Positions 1-5,660 of a stretch of DNA of 22,469 bases are shown one piece after another. Under the pieces are notes generated by a model. The model did no database searches and was not told the origin of the DNA. It worked only from the letters and a program-made list of their open reading frames with translations. The stretch's first letter is position 1, and each line of letters begins with the position of its first letter. Source of the stretch: DASSYK01 sp036258315 (GTDB taxonomy: Bacteria; Actinomycetota; Thermoleophilia; Solirubrobacterales; 70-9); NCBI GenBank assembly GCA_036258315.1, contig DATADX010000027.1:1-22469 (forward strand), written 5' to 3'. A program made the position numbers and the translations under genes.

Positions 1-51
1 TGCGGCCGCACCCTGTCGCTGCGGCTCGGGCCGGCGTTGACGCCCTGGCAT
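1..51 (-). CDS. Putative N-terminus of an unknown protein, cut by left edge
   Basis: On the minus strand an ATG at 51-49 opens a frame that runs to the left edge without a stop (17 codons, Arg/Gln/Pro/Ala rich). A GGGAG Shine-Dalgarno-like element lies 7 nt upstream of the ATG (59-63 region). About 22 nt upstream of the start is a GGTGGGTA element that recurs in front of the AarF-type kinase gene. The product cannot be recognised from so few residues. Alternatively, this stretch is the 3' end of a plus-strand gene: two plus frames are open from base 1 to stops at 85-87 and 96-98. I prefer the minus-strand start because of the ribosome site and shared upstream motif, with low confidence. Confidence 0.3.
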   Translation of the reverse strand, partial: MPGRQRRPEPQRQGAAA

Positions 52-66
52 GGCCGGACTCCCGGA

Positions 67-80
67 GGTGGGTACCCACC
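67..80. promoter_or_regulatory. Perfect 14-bp palindrome
   Basis: GGTGGGTACCCACC reads the same on both strands. It sits just upstream of the putative minus-strand start at 51 and directly next to two TTGCTAAC repeats. An operator for a dimeric regulator is one reading. It also contains the GGTGGGTA element seen before the kinase gene. Confidence 0.35.
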
Positions 81-83
81 TTG
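73..83 (-). promoter_or_regulatory. Copy 1 of the CAAGGTGGGTA upstream motif
   Basis: Plus-strand TACCCACCTTG (minus: CAAGGTGGGTA), followed 6 nt later by GATTGC. The same pair occurs at 3076-3095 with 3-nt spacing, also just upstream of a minus-strand start. The GGGTA core resembles the -10 element of SigB/SigF-type actinobacterial promoters (GTTT-N-GGGTAT), but no convincing -35 accompanies both copies. Confidence 0.3.
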
Positions 84-99
84 CTAACCGATTGCTAAC
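81..99. repeat. Direct repeat TTGCTAAC x2, 11-bp period
   Basis: TTGCTAAC occurs at 81-88 and 92-99, separated by CGA, giving a period of one DNA helical turn. A degenerate third unit (CGTCGAAC) follows. The placement next to the 67-80 palindrome and upstream of the minus-strand start suggests binding sites for a regulator on one face of the helix. Confidence 0.4.
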
Positions 100-266
100 G
101 AACGTCGAACGATCGGGCGACATAGGGCGTCACGAGCCCACTAGCTGAGCCCGTGAATCCCCTGCTAATCGTCGAGAAGACGGCACGGGGGCACACCGGG
201 CGTAACAGCCGGAATAGAACCAGCTGTTCTAGGGGCCGCCAGCGTCCCCACCTGATGGCGAAGCCG
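100..266. other. Gene-free stretch with one inverted repeat
   Basis: No reading frame here looks like a real gene. No tRNA-like T-arm or CRISPR repeat is seen. It separates the left-edge gene start from the 3' end of the lipoprotein gene. The only structure I see is the TAGAAC-N5-GTTCTA inverted repeat at 215-231. Confidence 0.5.
215..231 (-). terminator. Inverted repeat, possible weak terminator of the lipoprotein gene
   Basis: TAGAAC and GTTCTA form a 6-bp stem around a 5-nt loop about 36 nt downstream of the minus-strand lipoprotein stop. On that strand it is followed by TTCC, not a T-run, so it would be a poor intrinsic terminator. It could instead be an operator. It resembles the actinobacterial SOS box (GAAC-N4-GTTC) but the spacer is one base too long. 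Confidence 0.25.
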
Positions 267-644
267 TCACTGCAGGGAGACGATCTCCCACTCCTCATCG
301 GCGTTGCGCTCCATGCCGACGCCGACGCGGATCGGCCCCCCCTCTTCGCTGACCACGTCGATGTCGGCGGTCGCGGTGTCGTCGTTGACGCGGACGTCGA
401 CGAGCTCCAACTCGCCCCGTCCGCCCCCGGTGTTCTCGCGCACGAAGCCCGGGCAGTCGGTCACCGCCAGCTCGTTGATGAACTCGTCCGAGAAGAGGTT
501 GCAGACCGCTTCAAAGTCGCCGGCGTTGCTGGCCTCGACGTAGTCCTGGGCCACCTCGCGCGCCTGCTCCTGATCGGATTCGCCGCAGCCAGCCGCCGCC
601 GCCAGCGCAACGAAGCAGGCGAGCGCTGTCAGCGTGCGGCGCAT
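267..644 (-). CDS. Small secreted lipoprotein, NTF2/DUF4878-like fold suspected
   Basis: A 125-residue protein. Residues 1-20 form a lipoprotein signal: Arg-Arg start, hydrophobic Leu/Ala core, and a lipobox ending Ala-Ala-Gly-Cys20, so Cys20 should be lipidated and the mature protein anchored outside the membrane. The mature part begins with an acidic helix (DQEQAREVAQDYVEA), then a 'GDFEAVCNLFSDEF' stretch and later alternating beta-type residues. That is the pattern of small NTF2-like/DUF4878 lipoproteins, in which a helix precedes a curved sheet; I infer this from pattern only. Cys48 and Cys64 could pair outside the cell. The gene is divergent from the phosphodiesterase gene, and its upstream TAGCTT lies 7 nt before the ATG, so the mRNA may be leaderless. 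Ligand and function are unknown. Confidence 0.75.
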   Translation of the reverse strand: MRRTLTALACFVALAAAAGCGESDQEQAREVAQDYVEASNAGDFEAVCNLFSDEFINELAVTDCPGFVRENTGGGRGELELVDVRVNDDTATADIDVVSEEGGPIRVGVGMERNADEEWEIVSLQ

Positions 645-651
645 TGGCGGG

Positions 652-657
652 AAGCTA
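652..657 (-). promoter_or_regulatory. -10-like TAGCTT, likely leaderless start
   Basis: On the minus strand TAGCTT (TAnnnT) lies 7 nt before the lipoprotein ATG at 644. Transcription would therefore begin at or next to the start codon. No Shine-Dalgarno is visible and the -35 is not clear. Confidence 0.35.
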
Positions 658-697
658 ACAACACACCGCCGGTGCGTCCCGCAGCCCCTGGCTCGGC

Positions 698-703
698 TAG
701 CCT
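698..703 (+). promoter_or_regulatory. -10-like TAGCCT, likely leaderless start
   Basis: TAGCCT (TAnnnT) ends 6 nt before the ATG at 710, so the predicted transcript starts at or next to the A of ATG. This mirrors the divergent lipoprotein promoter in the same 65-bp gap. The -35 is poor. Confidence 0.35.
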
Positions 704-709
704 CTCCGC

Positions 710-1603
710 ATGGTCGAGAAGGCTCAGGGGGAGGAGGAAAAGCCCCTGCGCGCGGGCGCTTCCGCCTATCGCCGCGTGGGCCACAAAGGGGCCGACGCGA
801 TCACCGAGGGGAACACGATTGGGAGCTTCGAGGCCGCCGTCAAATGCGGCGTCGACATGATCGAAATCGACGTGCTGCGCGATCGCGAGGGGCGCTTCGT
901 GATCGCGCACGATCCCCAGGACGCGATGTCGCGGCGGCCGCTGGACCTGACCGACGCCCTCGACGCTTTCCTCGAGCCGCCGCTGGACGGCGTCGAGATC
1001 GACTGCGACCTGAAGCTGCCTGGCCGCGAGGCCGAGCTCGCAGGAGCCCTTGCCGGGCACGGCCTGGTCGAGCGGGCGATGGTCTCGACAATGGAGGTGT
1101 CGAGCCTGCGCAAGCTGCGCCATCTGGAGCCGGAACTGCGCCTGGGCTGGACCTATCCCAAGACCCGCCGCGATTGGACCTCGTACGGCTGGGCGGTCCC
1201 CGGCGTCATCGCCGGCCTTGCGGCGATGCGCCGGCGCTTTCCGAAGACGCTGCGCCGCCAAGCACCGGAGCTCGACGTCGACGCCGTCTGGGCCTACCAC
1301 CAGATCGTCACGCCGAAGCTGGTCGAGGCCGCCGAGGACGCCGGAGTCGAGCTCATCACCTGGACCGTGGACGAGCTCGACCGCATGGTCGAGCTTCTCC
1401 AGATGGGGGTGCACGGCATCTGCTCCAACGACCCCCGCCTGTTTGCGGAGGCCGAGCGGATCGTCACGGGGGACGCCCCCAGCCCGGAGGAGGGTGGGGG
1501 CCGCCAGGCCAAGAAGGCCGAGAAGCGGGCCGTCAAGGCAGAGAAGCAGGAGGCCAAGGCCCAGAAGAAGGCCTCCAAGAATGCGGCGAAGGCGGAGGGC
1601 TAG
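710..1603 (+). CDS. glpQ: Glycerophosphodiester phosphodiesterase (GDPD family) with Lys/Ala-rich tail
   Basis: A 297-residue protein of the GDPD family, which hydrolyses glycerophosphodiesters to glycerol 3-phosphate and an alcohol on a TIM barrel. Visible family residues: His25 (HKG, usually HRG), Glu33/Asn35 in 'EGNT', Glu52 and Asp54 in 'EIDV', His67 in 'IAHDP', Glu96 and Lys102 ('EIDCDLKLP'), Trp218 in 'TWTVD', and a closing 'GVHGICSNDP' near 233-241. No signal peptide or membrane segment is present, so it should act in the cytosol. Residues from about 266 to the end are an added Lys/Ala/Glu tail resembling histone H1-like or nucleic-acid-binding tails. ATG is chosen because a TAGCCT -10 element lies 6 nt upstream. 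The stop overlaps that of the convergent kinase gene. The symbol is by family; substrate range is not known. Confidence 0.87.
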   Translation: MVEKAQGEEEKPLRAGASAYRRVGHKGADAITEGNTIGSFEAAVKCGVDMIEIDVLRDREGRFVIAHDPQDAMSRRPLDLTDALDAFLEPPLDGVEIDCDLKLPGREAELAGALAGHGLVERAMVSTMEVSSLRKLRHLEPELRLGWTYPKTRRDWTSYGWAVPGVIAGLAAMRRRFPKTLRRQAPELDVDAVWAYHQIVTPKLVEAAEDAGVELITWTVDELDRMVELLQMGVHGICSNDPRLFAEAERIVTGDAPSPEEGGGRQAKKAEKRAVKAEKQEAKAQKKASKNAAKAEG

Positions 1604-3045
1604 ACGCGGCTCGGCAGTCCGGGCGTCCGGCTCGTGCCCCGACGCTCGAAGTAGCGCCACTCCGCAGCGCCCAGCACGGTGGCGGGCGGGTCCGCATAGA
1701 CCCATTCGCGCATGATCCGGTGCCAGTTGTTCTTCGCCCGCAGCTGGGCGAGCACGGCGAGCAGCCCGGTCTCCATCCGCCGGCCCATCAGCTCGTCGGC
1801 GGGAATGGCCTCCTTGCGAACCAGGTCGTAGAAGTCCGAGCGCGGGTCCGAGGTGACCTCGATCATCTTCATCACCCGCTTCGGCGTGATCTCCAGCTGC
1901 TCGTCCTCCAGGTACCAGCCGCCGACGAACTTGACGTGCTCCAACAGCCGCTGGGCGTCGATCGCGTCGGCGTCCCGCAGGAAGCCGATCTCGTCCAGCG
2001 CCTCGCGCAGGGCGCCGGGATCGTCCCGCGAGGCTGCGTCGACGGCGCGCTGCTCGAGCATGATCTGCTCGGGCTGCAAGCGCTTGGTCATGCCGAAGTC
2101 GAGGAAGGCGACCCGGCCGTCGTCCATCAGCAGGTAGTTGCCGGGGTGGGTGTCGGCGTTGAAGTGCTGCAGGTGGTAGATCGAGCCGAAGCAGAAGCGG
2201 AACACGATCTCGCCGAAGATGTCGCGCTCGTCCTGGGGGAGCGTCTTCACGTACTCGAAGTCCCGCCCGTCGACGTACTCGCTGACGAGGACCCGCCGCC
2301 GCGAGAGGCGCGAGTGGACCTTCGGGACGTAGATGAAGGGATGGCCGTCGTAGGCCCGGGCGAAGACACGCTGGTTCTGGGCCTCGAACTCATAGTCGAG
2401 CTCCTCGAGCACCCGCTCCTTCAGCTCCTCGGCCACGGCCTTCGCGTCGAGCCCCGGGGCGAGGGCCTTCGCGAGCCGGACGATGATGCCGGCGTTGGCG
2501 ACGTCGGATTCGAGCGCGTCGGCGATCCCCGGGTACTGGACCTTGACGGCGACGGCGCGGCCGTCGTCGAGGGTGGCGCGGTGAACCTGACCGATCGAGG
2601 CGGCCGCAAACGCCTCGGGCTCGATCGACGCGAACACCCGCTCCGGGTCGCGGCCGTACTCCTGCTCGAGGATCTCGCGGACCTTCTCCCACGCCATCGC
2701 GGGGGCGTGGGCGCGCAGCTTCGCGAGCTGCTCCTGATAGATCTCGCGGTACTCGTCGGGAAGGAACTCGATGTCGATGAACGACGCCATCTGCCCGATC
2801 TTCATCGCGGCGCCCTTCATCTCGCCGAGCAAGGACGCCATCCTCAGCGCCGTCTCGAGGTGCCGGTTCTCGAGCCGCTCCTGCTTGCGCTCCTCGGAGC
2901 GCCCGACGTTGGTCGCGGCCGTGCCGGCGTAGCGGGTCGCCTCCGCGCCTATCGCGGCGCCGAGCTTCGCGGAGCGCCCGATCCTCGTACTCGGGATCCG
3001 GCCTCCCTGCTCGCGATCTTCGTCTCTTTCGTGGTCGCCGGCCAT
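1600..3045 (-). CDS. AarF/UbiB (ABC1) family atypical protein kinase
   Basis: A 481-residue ADCK/UbiB-type kinase. In order: 'MKIGQMASF' with the KxGQ motif at Lys82-Gln85, which in this family covers the active site; the Ala-rich nucleotide loop 'AAASIGQVH' 147-155; ATP-contacting Lys168 in 'VAVKVQYP'; 'ELDYEFEAQNQ' 215-225; hinge-like 'VLVSEYVDG' 252-260; catalytic loop 'NADTHPGN' with Asp298 and Asn303; and metal-binding 'LDFG' with Asp316. All catalytic positions are kept, so it should be an active ATPase/kinase-like protein. Relatives support quinone or lipid metabolism; actinobacteria use menaquinone, so the exact role here is open. An upstream in-frame ATG at 3111 exists, but it would place the start beyond the likely promoter; Met at 3045 gives a normal length. 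No C-terminal membrane helices are seen. Confidence 0.85.
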   Translation of the reverse strand: MAGDHERDEDREQGGRIPSTRIGRSAKLGAAIGAEATRYAGTAATNVGRSEERKQERLENRHLETALRMASLLGEMKGAAMKIGQMASFIDIEFLPDEYREIYQEQLAKLRAHAPAMAWEKVREILEQEYGRDPERVFASIEPEAFAAASIGQVHRATLDDGRAVAVKVQYPGIADALESDVANAGIIVRLAKALAPGLDAKAVAEELKERVLEELDYEFEAQNQRVFARAYDGHPFIYVPKVHSRLSRRRVLVSEYVDGRDFEYVKTLPQDERDIFGEIVFRFCFGSIYHLQHFNADTHPGNYLLMDDGRVAFLDFGMTKRLQPEQIMLEQRAVDAASRDDPGALREALDEIGFLRDADAIDAQRLLEHVKFVGGWYLEDEQLEITPKRVMKMIEVTSDPRSDFYDLVRKEAIPADELMGRRMETGLLAVLAQLRAKNNWHRIMREWVYADPPATVLGAAEWRYFERRGTSRTPGLPSRV

Positions 3046-3075
3046 TGCGTCAGAACATTTTCTATCCTGGCTGCC

Positions 3076-3086
3076 TACCCACCTTG
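3076..3086 (-). promoter_or_regulatory. Copy 2 of the CAAGGTGGGTA upstream motif
   Basis: The same 11-mer as at 73-83, again with GATTGC beside it (3090-3095), about 31 nt upstream of the minus-strand kinase start. Being shared by two non-homologous upstream regions argues for a regulatory role. Confidence 0.35.
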
Positions 3087-3092
3087 TCAGAT

Positions 3093-3110
3093 TGCGGTCC
3101 GCGGGCCGCA
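3093..3110. promoter_or_regulatory. Imperfect 18-bp palindrome
   Basis: TGCGGtCCGCGGgCCGCA is symmetric around CCGCGG except for one mismatched pair. It lies 12 nt upstream of the rplY start and could be an operator or a 5' hairpin. GC-rich palindromes are common by chance in such DNA. Confidence 0.25.
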
Positions 3111-3122
3111 TCTGTCACATCG

Positions 3123-3845
3123 ATGGCCTCCGACAGAGCGACACTCAGCGTCAGCCCACGCGATACCTTCGGCTCGCGCGCCACGCGACGCCTGCGCCGC
3201 GAGGGTTTCGTCCCCGGGGTCGTCTACGGGCACGGCGGCGAGGCCCGCCCCTTCCAGGTGGCCGCGCGCGAGCTCCGCACGCTGCTCGGCGAGGGCCACA
3301 CGCTGCTCGATCTCGAGATCGACGGCTCGAAGGCGGTCCCGGTCGTGATCAAGGAACAGCAGCACCACCCGCTGCGCGGCGAGGTGATCCACATCGACTG
3401 CCTCGAGGTCCGGCTCGACGAGGCGATCCAGTCAGAGGTCCCGATCGAGCTCGAGGGGACCGAGCAGGCGCCGGGCGTGCGCGAGGGCGGCGTCCTCGAG
3501 CACGTCGGCCGTGAGGTCACGGTCGAGGCCCTGCCGGCGGACATCCCCGATCAGATCGTCGTCGACGTGTCGGCGATGGAGATCAACGACACGATCTCGC
3601 TGGCCACCGTCACCGCCCCCGCGGGCACCAAGTTCATCGTCGACGAGCCCGAGGACTTCACCGTCGCCACGCTGAGCCCGCCGCGCGTCGAGGAGGAGCC
3701 CGAGCCCGAGCTCGAGGAGGAGGCGGAGCTGGTCGGCGAGGGCGAGGAGGGCGCCGAGGGCGAGGCTCCCGCCGAGGGCGAGGGCGGCGAGGAGGCCGAG
3801 GGCGGAGCCGACTCCGGCGGCGACGAGGGCGGCGGGGGCGAGTAG
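3123..3845 (+). CDS. rplY: Ribosomal protein bL25, long CTC/TL5 form, acidic tail
   Basis: A 240-residue protein of the general stress protein CTC type. Residues about 1-95 are the L25 5S-rRNA-binding domain, with 'FGSRATRRLRREGFVPGVVYG' spread over about 12-32 and 'QQHHPLRGEVIHIDCLEV' near 81-98. Residues about 100-190 are the TL5 beta domain ('GVREGGVLEHVGREVTVEAL'). From about 190 onward the tail is Glu/Gly rich and probably disordered. It binds 5S rRNA in the large subunit. Met at 3123 is chosen because the domain begins there; an upstream in-frame ATG at 3045 would run through the promoter region. Only 3 nt separate it from the next gene, and pth follows, as in mycobacteria. Confidence 0.92.
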   Translation: MASDRATLSVSPRDTFGSRATRRLRREGFVPGVVYGHGGEARPFQVAARELRTLLGEGHTLLDLEIDGSKAVPVVIKEQQHHPLRGEVIHIDCLEVRLDEAIQSEVPIELEGTEQAPGVREGGVLEHVGREVTVEALPADIPDQIVVDVSAMEINDTISLATVTAPAGTKFIVDEPEDFTVATLSPPRVEEEPEPELEEEAELVGEGEEGAEGEAPAEGEGGEEAEGGADSGGDEGGGGE

Positions 3846-3848
3846 CCC

Positions 3849-4217
3849 GTGGGCCTCTTCGAGCGACTGTTCGGGAGGCGCCGTCGCGAACGAGCCGAGG
3901 CCTCCGGATCTCCGGAGCTGCGCCCGGCCGCGGACTCGGTCGCCCCGGTGGCGGGTGCCGCATACGTCGGCGCCGCCGGGCTCGGCCAGGGTGAGGAAAA
4001 CCGCGACGGGCAGCCGCGGGCCGACGAGAGTTCGCCGGGAGGGGAGGAGCCCGTCGATCCCTCCAGCCAGCAGATCGACGTCGGCGAGCAGCCGGGTTCC
4101 TCGCAGGACATCGACGTCGGCGGCTCCAACGGAGGCGGGGGCGACTTCGGCGGTGGAGGCGACTTCGGAGGCGGCGGGGACTTCGGCGGGGGCGGCGACA
4201 TCGGCGGCGGGGTCTAG
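3849..4217 (+). CDS. Unknown glycine-rich repeat protein between rplY and pth
   Basis: A 122-residue protein that I do not recognise. A GTG start 3 nt after rplY implies co-transcription and likely re-initiation. The N-terminus (MGLFERLFGRRRRERA) is hydrophobic then strongly basic, suiting membrane-surface or nucleic-acid contact. The middle (about 20-90) is acidic and low in hydrophobics, with 'QQIDVG' and 'QDIDVG' echoes near 76 and 87. From residue 95 there are four GGGGD[F/I] units and a last partial one. No signal peptide or transmembrane helix is visible. The whole protein looks disordered. Third-position GC bias and the exact in-frame repeat support real coding, but a non-coding spacer with an open frame cannot be excluded. 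Confidence 0.6.
   Translation: MGLFERLFGRRRRERAEASGSPELRPAADSVAPVAGAAYVGAAGLGQGEENRDGQPRADESSPGGEEPVDPSSQQIDVGEQPGSSQDIDVGGSNGGGGDFGGGGDFGGGGDFGGGGDIGGGV
4131..4214 (+). repeat. 18-bp tandem repeat encoding GGGGD[F/I]
   Basis: Units at 4131-4148, 4149-4166, 4167-4184 and 4185-4202, plus a 12-bp partial unit before the stop. Glycine codons vary between units (GGA, GGC, GGG, GGT) while the amino acids stay fixed. This points to selection on the protein and not to recent slippage. Confidence 0.8.
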
Positions 4218-4286
4218 GCGCTGGCCCTGTTTCGGCGGCGCGCCCGGGGGCGCGGGGACCACGATCGCCGCCAGGGCCGGGCGGAC

Positions 4287-4850
4287 GTGCTCGTCGTCGG
4301 GCTCGGCAATCCCGGCAGTCGCTACGCGGCGACCCGCCACAACATCGGCTTCGAGATCGCCGATGCGCTCGCCCGGCGCTGGCAGCTGCCGGCGGCGAAG
4401 AGGCGATTCGGCGGGCTGATCGCCGAGGGCCGCGTCACGCCCGGCGGGCCGCGGGTGGCCGTCCTGCTCCCGCAGACCTTCATGAACGAGTCCGGGAGCT
4501 CGGCCGGGCCCGCGCGCGGCGCCCTCGGGGTTCCGCTCGACCGGATCGTCGTCCTCCACGACGAGATCGACCTTCCCTTCGGCGAGGTGCGCAGCAAGCT
4601 CGGCGGTGGGCTGGCGGGCCACAACGGCCTGAAGAGCCTGGGCGCGGGACTCGGGGGTCCCGACTTCTGGCGCGTTCGCGCCGGGGTCGGCCGCCCGGAC
4701 ACCACGGATCCGGAGATCGTCTCGGCATACGTGCTCGGTCGCTTCGACGAGCCCCGCGACGAGGTCGCCGCGCTGATCGAGAGCGCCGCCGGCGAGGCGG
4801 ATCGGCTCGTGGAGAGGATCGCGACCGTCGACAAGCAGGAGCCCCGGTGA
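4287..4850 (+). CDS. pth: Peptidyl-tRNA hydrolase
   Basis: A 187-residue Pth, which frees tRNA from peptidyl-tRNA dropped by the ribosome. Active-site set present: Asn8 in 'GLGNPG', catalytic His18 in 'TRHNIGF', Asn67 in 'QTFMNESG', Asp92 in 'HDEIDLPFG', and Asn113 in 'GHNGL' (E. coli Asn10, His20, Asn68, Asp93, Asn114). The GTG at 4287 is the first standard start, but the frame stays open upstream to the TAG at 4215. Those 23 codons read like a basic leader (LALFRRRARGRG...), so a CTG start at 4221 or 4227 is possible. The gene ends in a GTGA overlap with the crotonase gene, so the two are translationally coupled. Cytosolic. Confidence 0.93.
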   Translation: MLVVGLGNPGSRYAATRHNIGFEIADALARRWQLPAAKRRFGGLIAEGRVTPGGPRVAVLLPQTFMNESGSSAGPARGALGVPLDRIVVLHDEIDLPFGEVRSKLGGGLAGHNGLKSLGAGLGGPDFWRVRAGVGRPDTTDPEIVSAYVLGRFDEPRDEVAALIESAAGEADRLVERIATVDKQEPR

Positions 4851-5572
4851 CGGGCGGGCCGTTGACGAGCTACACGGTCGCCGACCGCATCGCGCTGCTT
4901 CGCCTCGAGCGCGCCGACTCCCGCAACGCCCTCAACACGCCGATGCTGGAGGAGATGCTCGGCCACCTGGCGGCGGCCCGCGGCGACGACGAGGTCCGCG
5001 TCCTCGTCATCTCCTCCAACGACCAGCTCGGCTTCTCGGCGGGCGCGGACGTCCGCGAGGAGTTGGATGACGAGGCCCGGGTGCGGCGGATGCAGCTGTT
5101 CGCCGATCTCTACGACCAGCTCACGGACTACCCGAAGCCGACCGTCGTCGCCTGTCACGGCTCCGTCGTCGGCGGCGGCGCCGAGGTCGCGGTCGCGTGC
5201 GACCTCCGCGTCGGCGGCTCCAACCTCCGGATGCGCTTTCCGGGGGCGGCGCTCGGAGTTCCCGTCGGGCCGGCGCGGCTGGTCACTCTCTGCGGCCTCT
5301 CCACCGCGAAGTACCTGCTGCTCACCTCGCGGAATGTCAGCGCCGACGAGGCGCTGCGGATGGGCCTCGTCCACCGCGTCGCCCCGGCCGCCCGGACCGA
5401 GGAGGCTGCGCTGGAGCTCGCCGCCGAGGTCGCGGAGCACCCGCCCGAGTCGGTCGCCCGGATCAAGCGGATGCTGCTCGACTGGGACGGGGTGGTCGAG
5501 CGCTCGGCCGAGGAGGGCCGCGGCCAAGTCGAGTGGCAGCGCTCGGGCCCCGGGCTCCCGCACCGCGAGTAG
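4847..5572 (+). CDS. Crotonase-fold protein lacking both hydratase glutamates
   Basis: A 241-residue enoyl-CoA hydratase/isomerase superfamily member. The acyl-CoA oxyanion-hole segments are clear: 'FSAGAD' 63-68 and 'HGSVVGGGAEVAVACDLRV' about 104-122. Aligned to rat mitochondrial hydratase, the Glu144 position in 'PE..LG' is Gly133 ('FPGAALG'), and the Glu164 position in 'A.E' is Tyr156 ('TAKYLLLT'). The usual 'PGAGGTQRL' segment is about three residues shorter and altered. Water addition by the standard mechanism is therefore unlikely. Other crotonase reactions (isomerase, thioesterase, hydrolase) or a binding role remain possible. GTG start inside the pth stop (GTGA). It is not the usual neighbour of pth-mfd in model actinobacteria. 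Confidence 0.8.
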   Translation: MTGGPLTSYTVADRIALLRLERADSRNALNTPMLEEMLGHLAAARGDDEVRVLVISSNDQLGFSAGADVREELDDEARVRRMQLFADLYDQLTDYPKPTVVACHGSVVGGGAEVAVACDLRVGGSNLRMRFPGAALGVPVGPARLVTLCGLSTAKYLLLTSRNVSADEALRMGLVHRVAPAARTEEAALELAAEVAEHPPESVARIKRMLLDWDGVVERSAEEGRGQVEWQRSGPGLPHRE

Positions 5573-5586
5573 CCGGCGCTGCCGGC
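5572..5586 (+). other. Short GC hairpin at the crotonase stop
   Basis: GCCGGC-GCT-GCCGGC begins at the last base of the stop codon. There is no T-run, so it is not a convincing terminator. Confidence 0.25.
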
Positions 5587-5611
5587 AGCGAGCATCCTGG
5601 CCGACGGCGGT

Positions 5612-5640
5612 CGGCGGCTACGATCGCTATGGAGCCGCCG
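5612..5640 (+). other. 8-bp-stem hairpin upstream of mfd
   Basis: CGGCGGCT (5612-5619) pairs with AGCCGCCG (5633-5640) across a 13-nt loop, about 20 nt before the mfd start. It could affect mfd translation or reduce read-through from the pth operon. No T-tract follows. Confidence 0.3.
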
Positions 5641-5660
5641 GATGCCCTGTCCGGCCGCTC

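Larger units (their letters stand above)
3046..3122. promoter_or_regulatory. Divergent promoter region between kinase and rplY
   Basis: This 77-bp gap must hold both promoters. On the minus strand CTGACA-N18-GATAGA is a fair vegetative-type promoter about 8 nt before the kinase start. On the plus strand TTGTCA at 3084-3089 could be a -35 for rplY, but the matching -10 is weak. The gap also holds the repeated TACCCACCTTG motif and an imperfect palindrome. Confidence 0.4.

Noticed and set aside
216..230. SOS (LexA) box
   Set aside because: GAAC and GTTC are present but 5 nt apart, not 4, and no damage-response gene follows.
634..3348. A 904-codon plus-strand open frame across the phosphodiesterase and antisense to the kinase
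   Set aside because: It is a shadow frame caused by high GC: low-complexity Arg/Pro/Gly and no domain, while GDPD and kinase motifs lie in the other frames.
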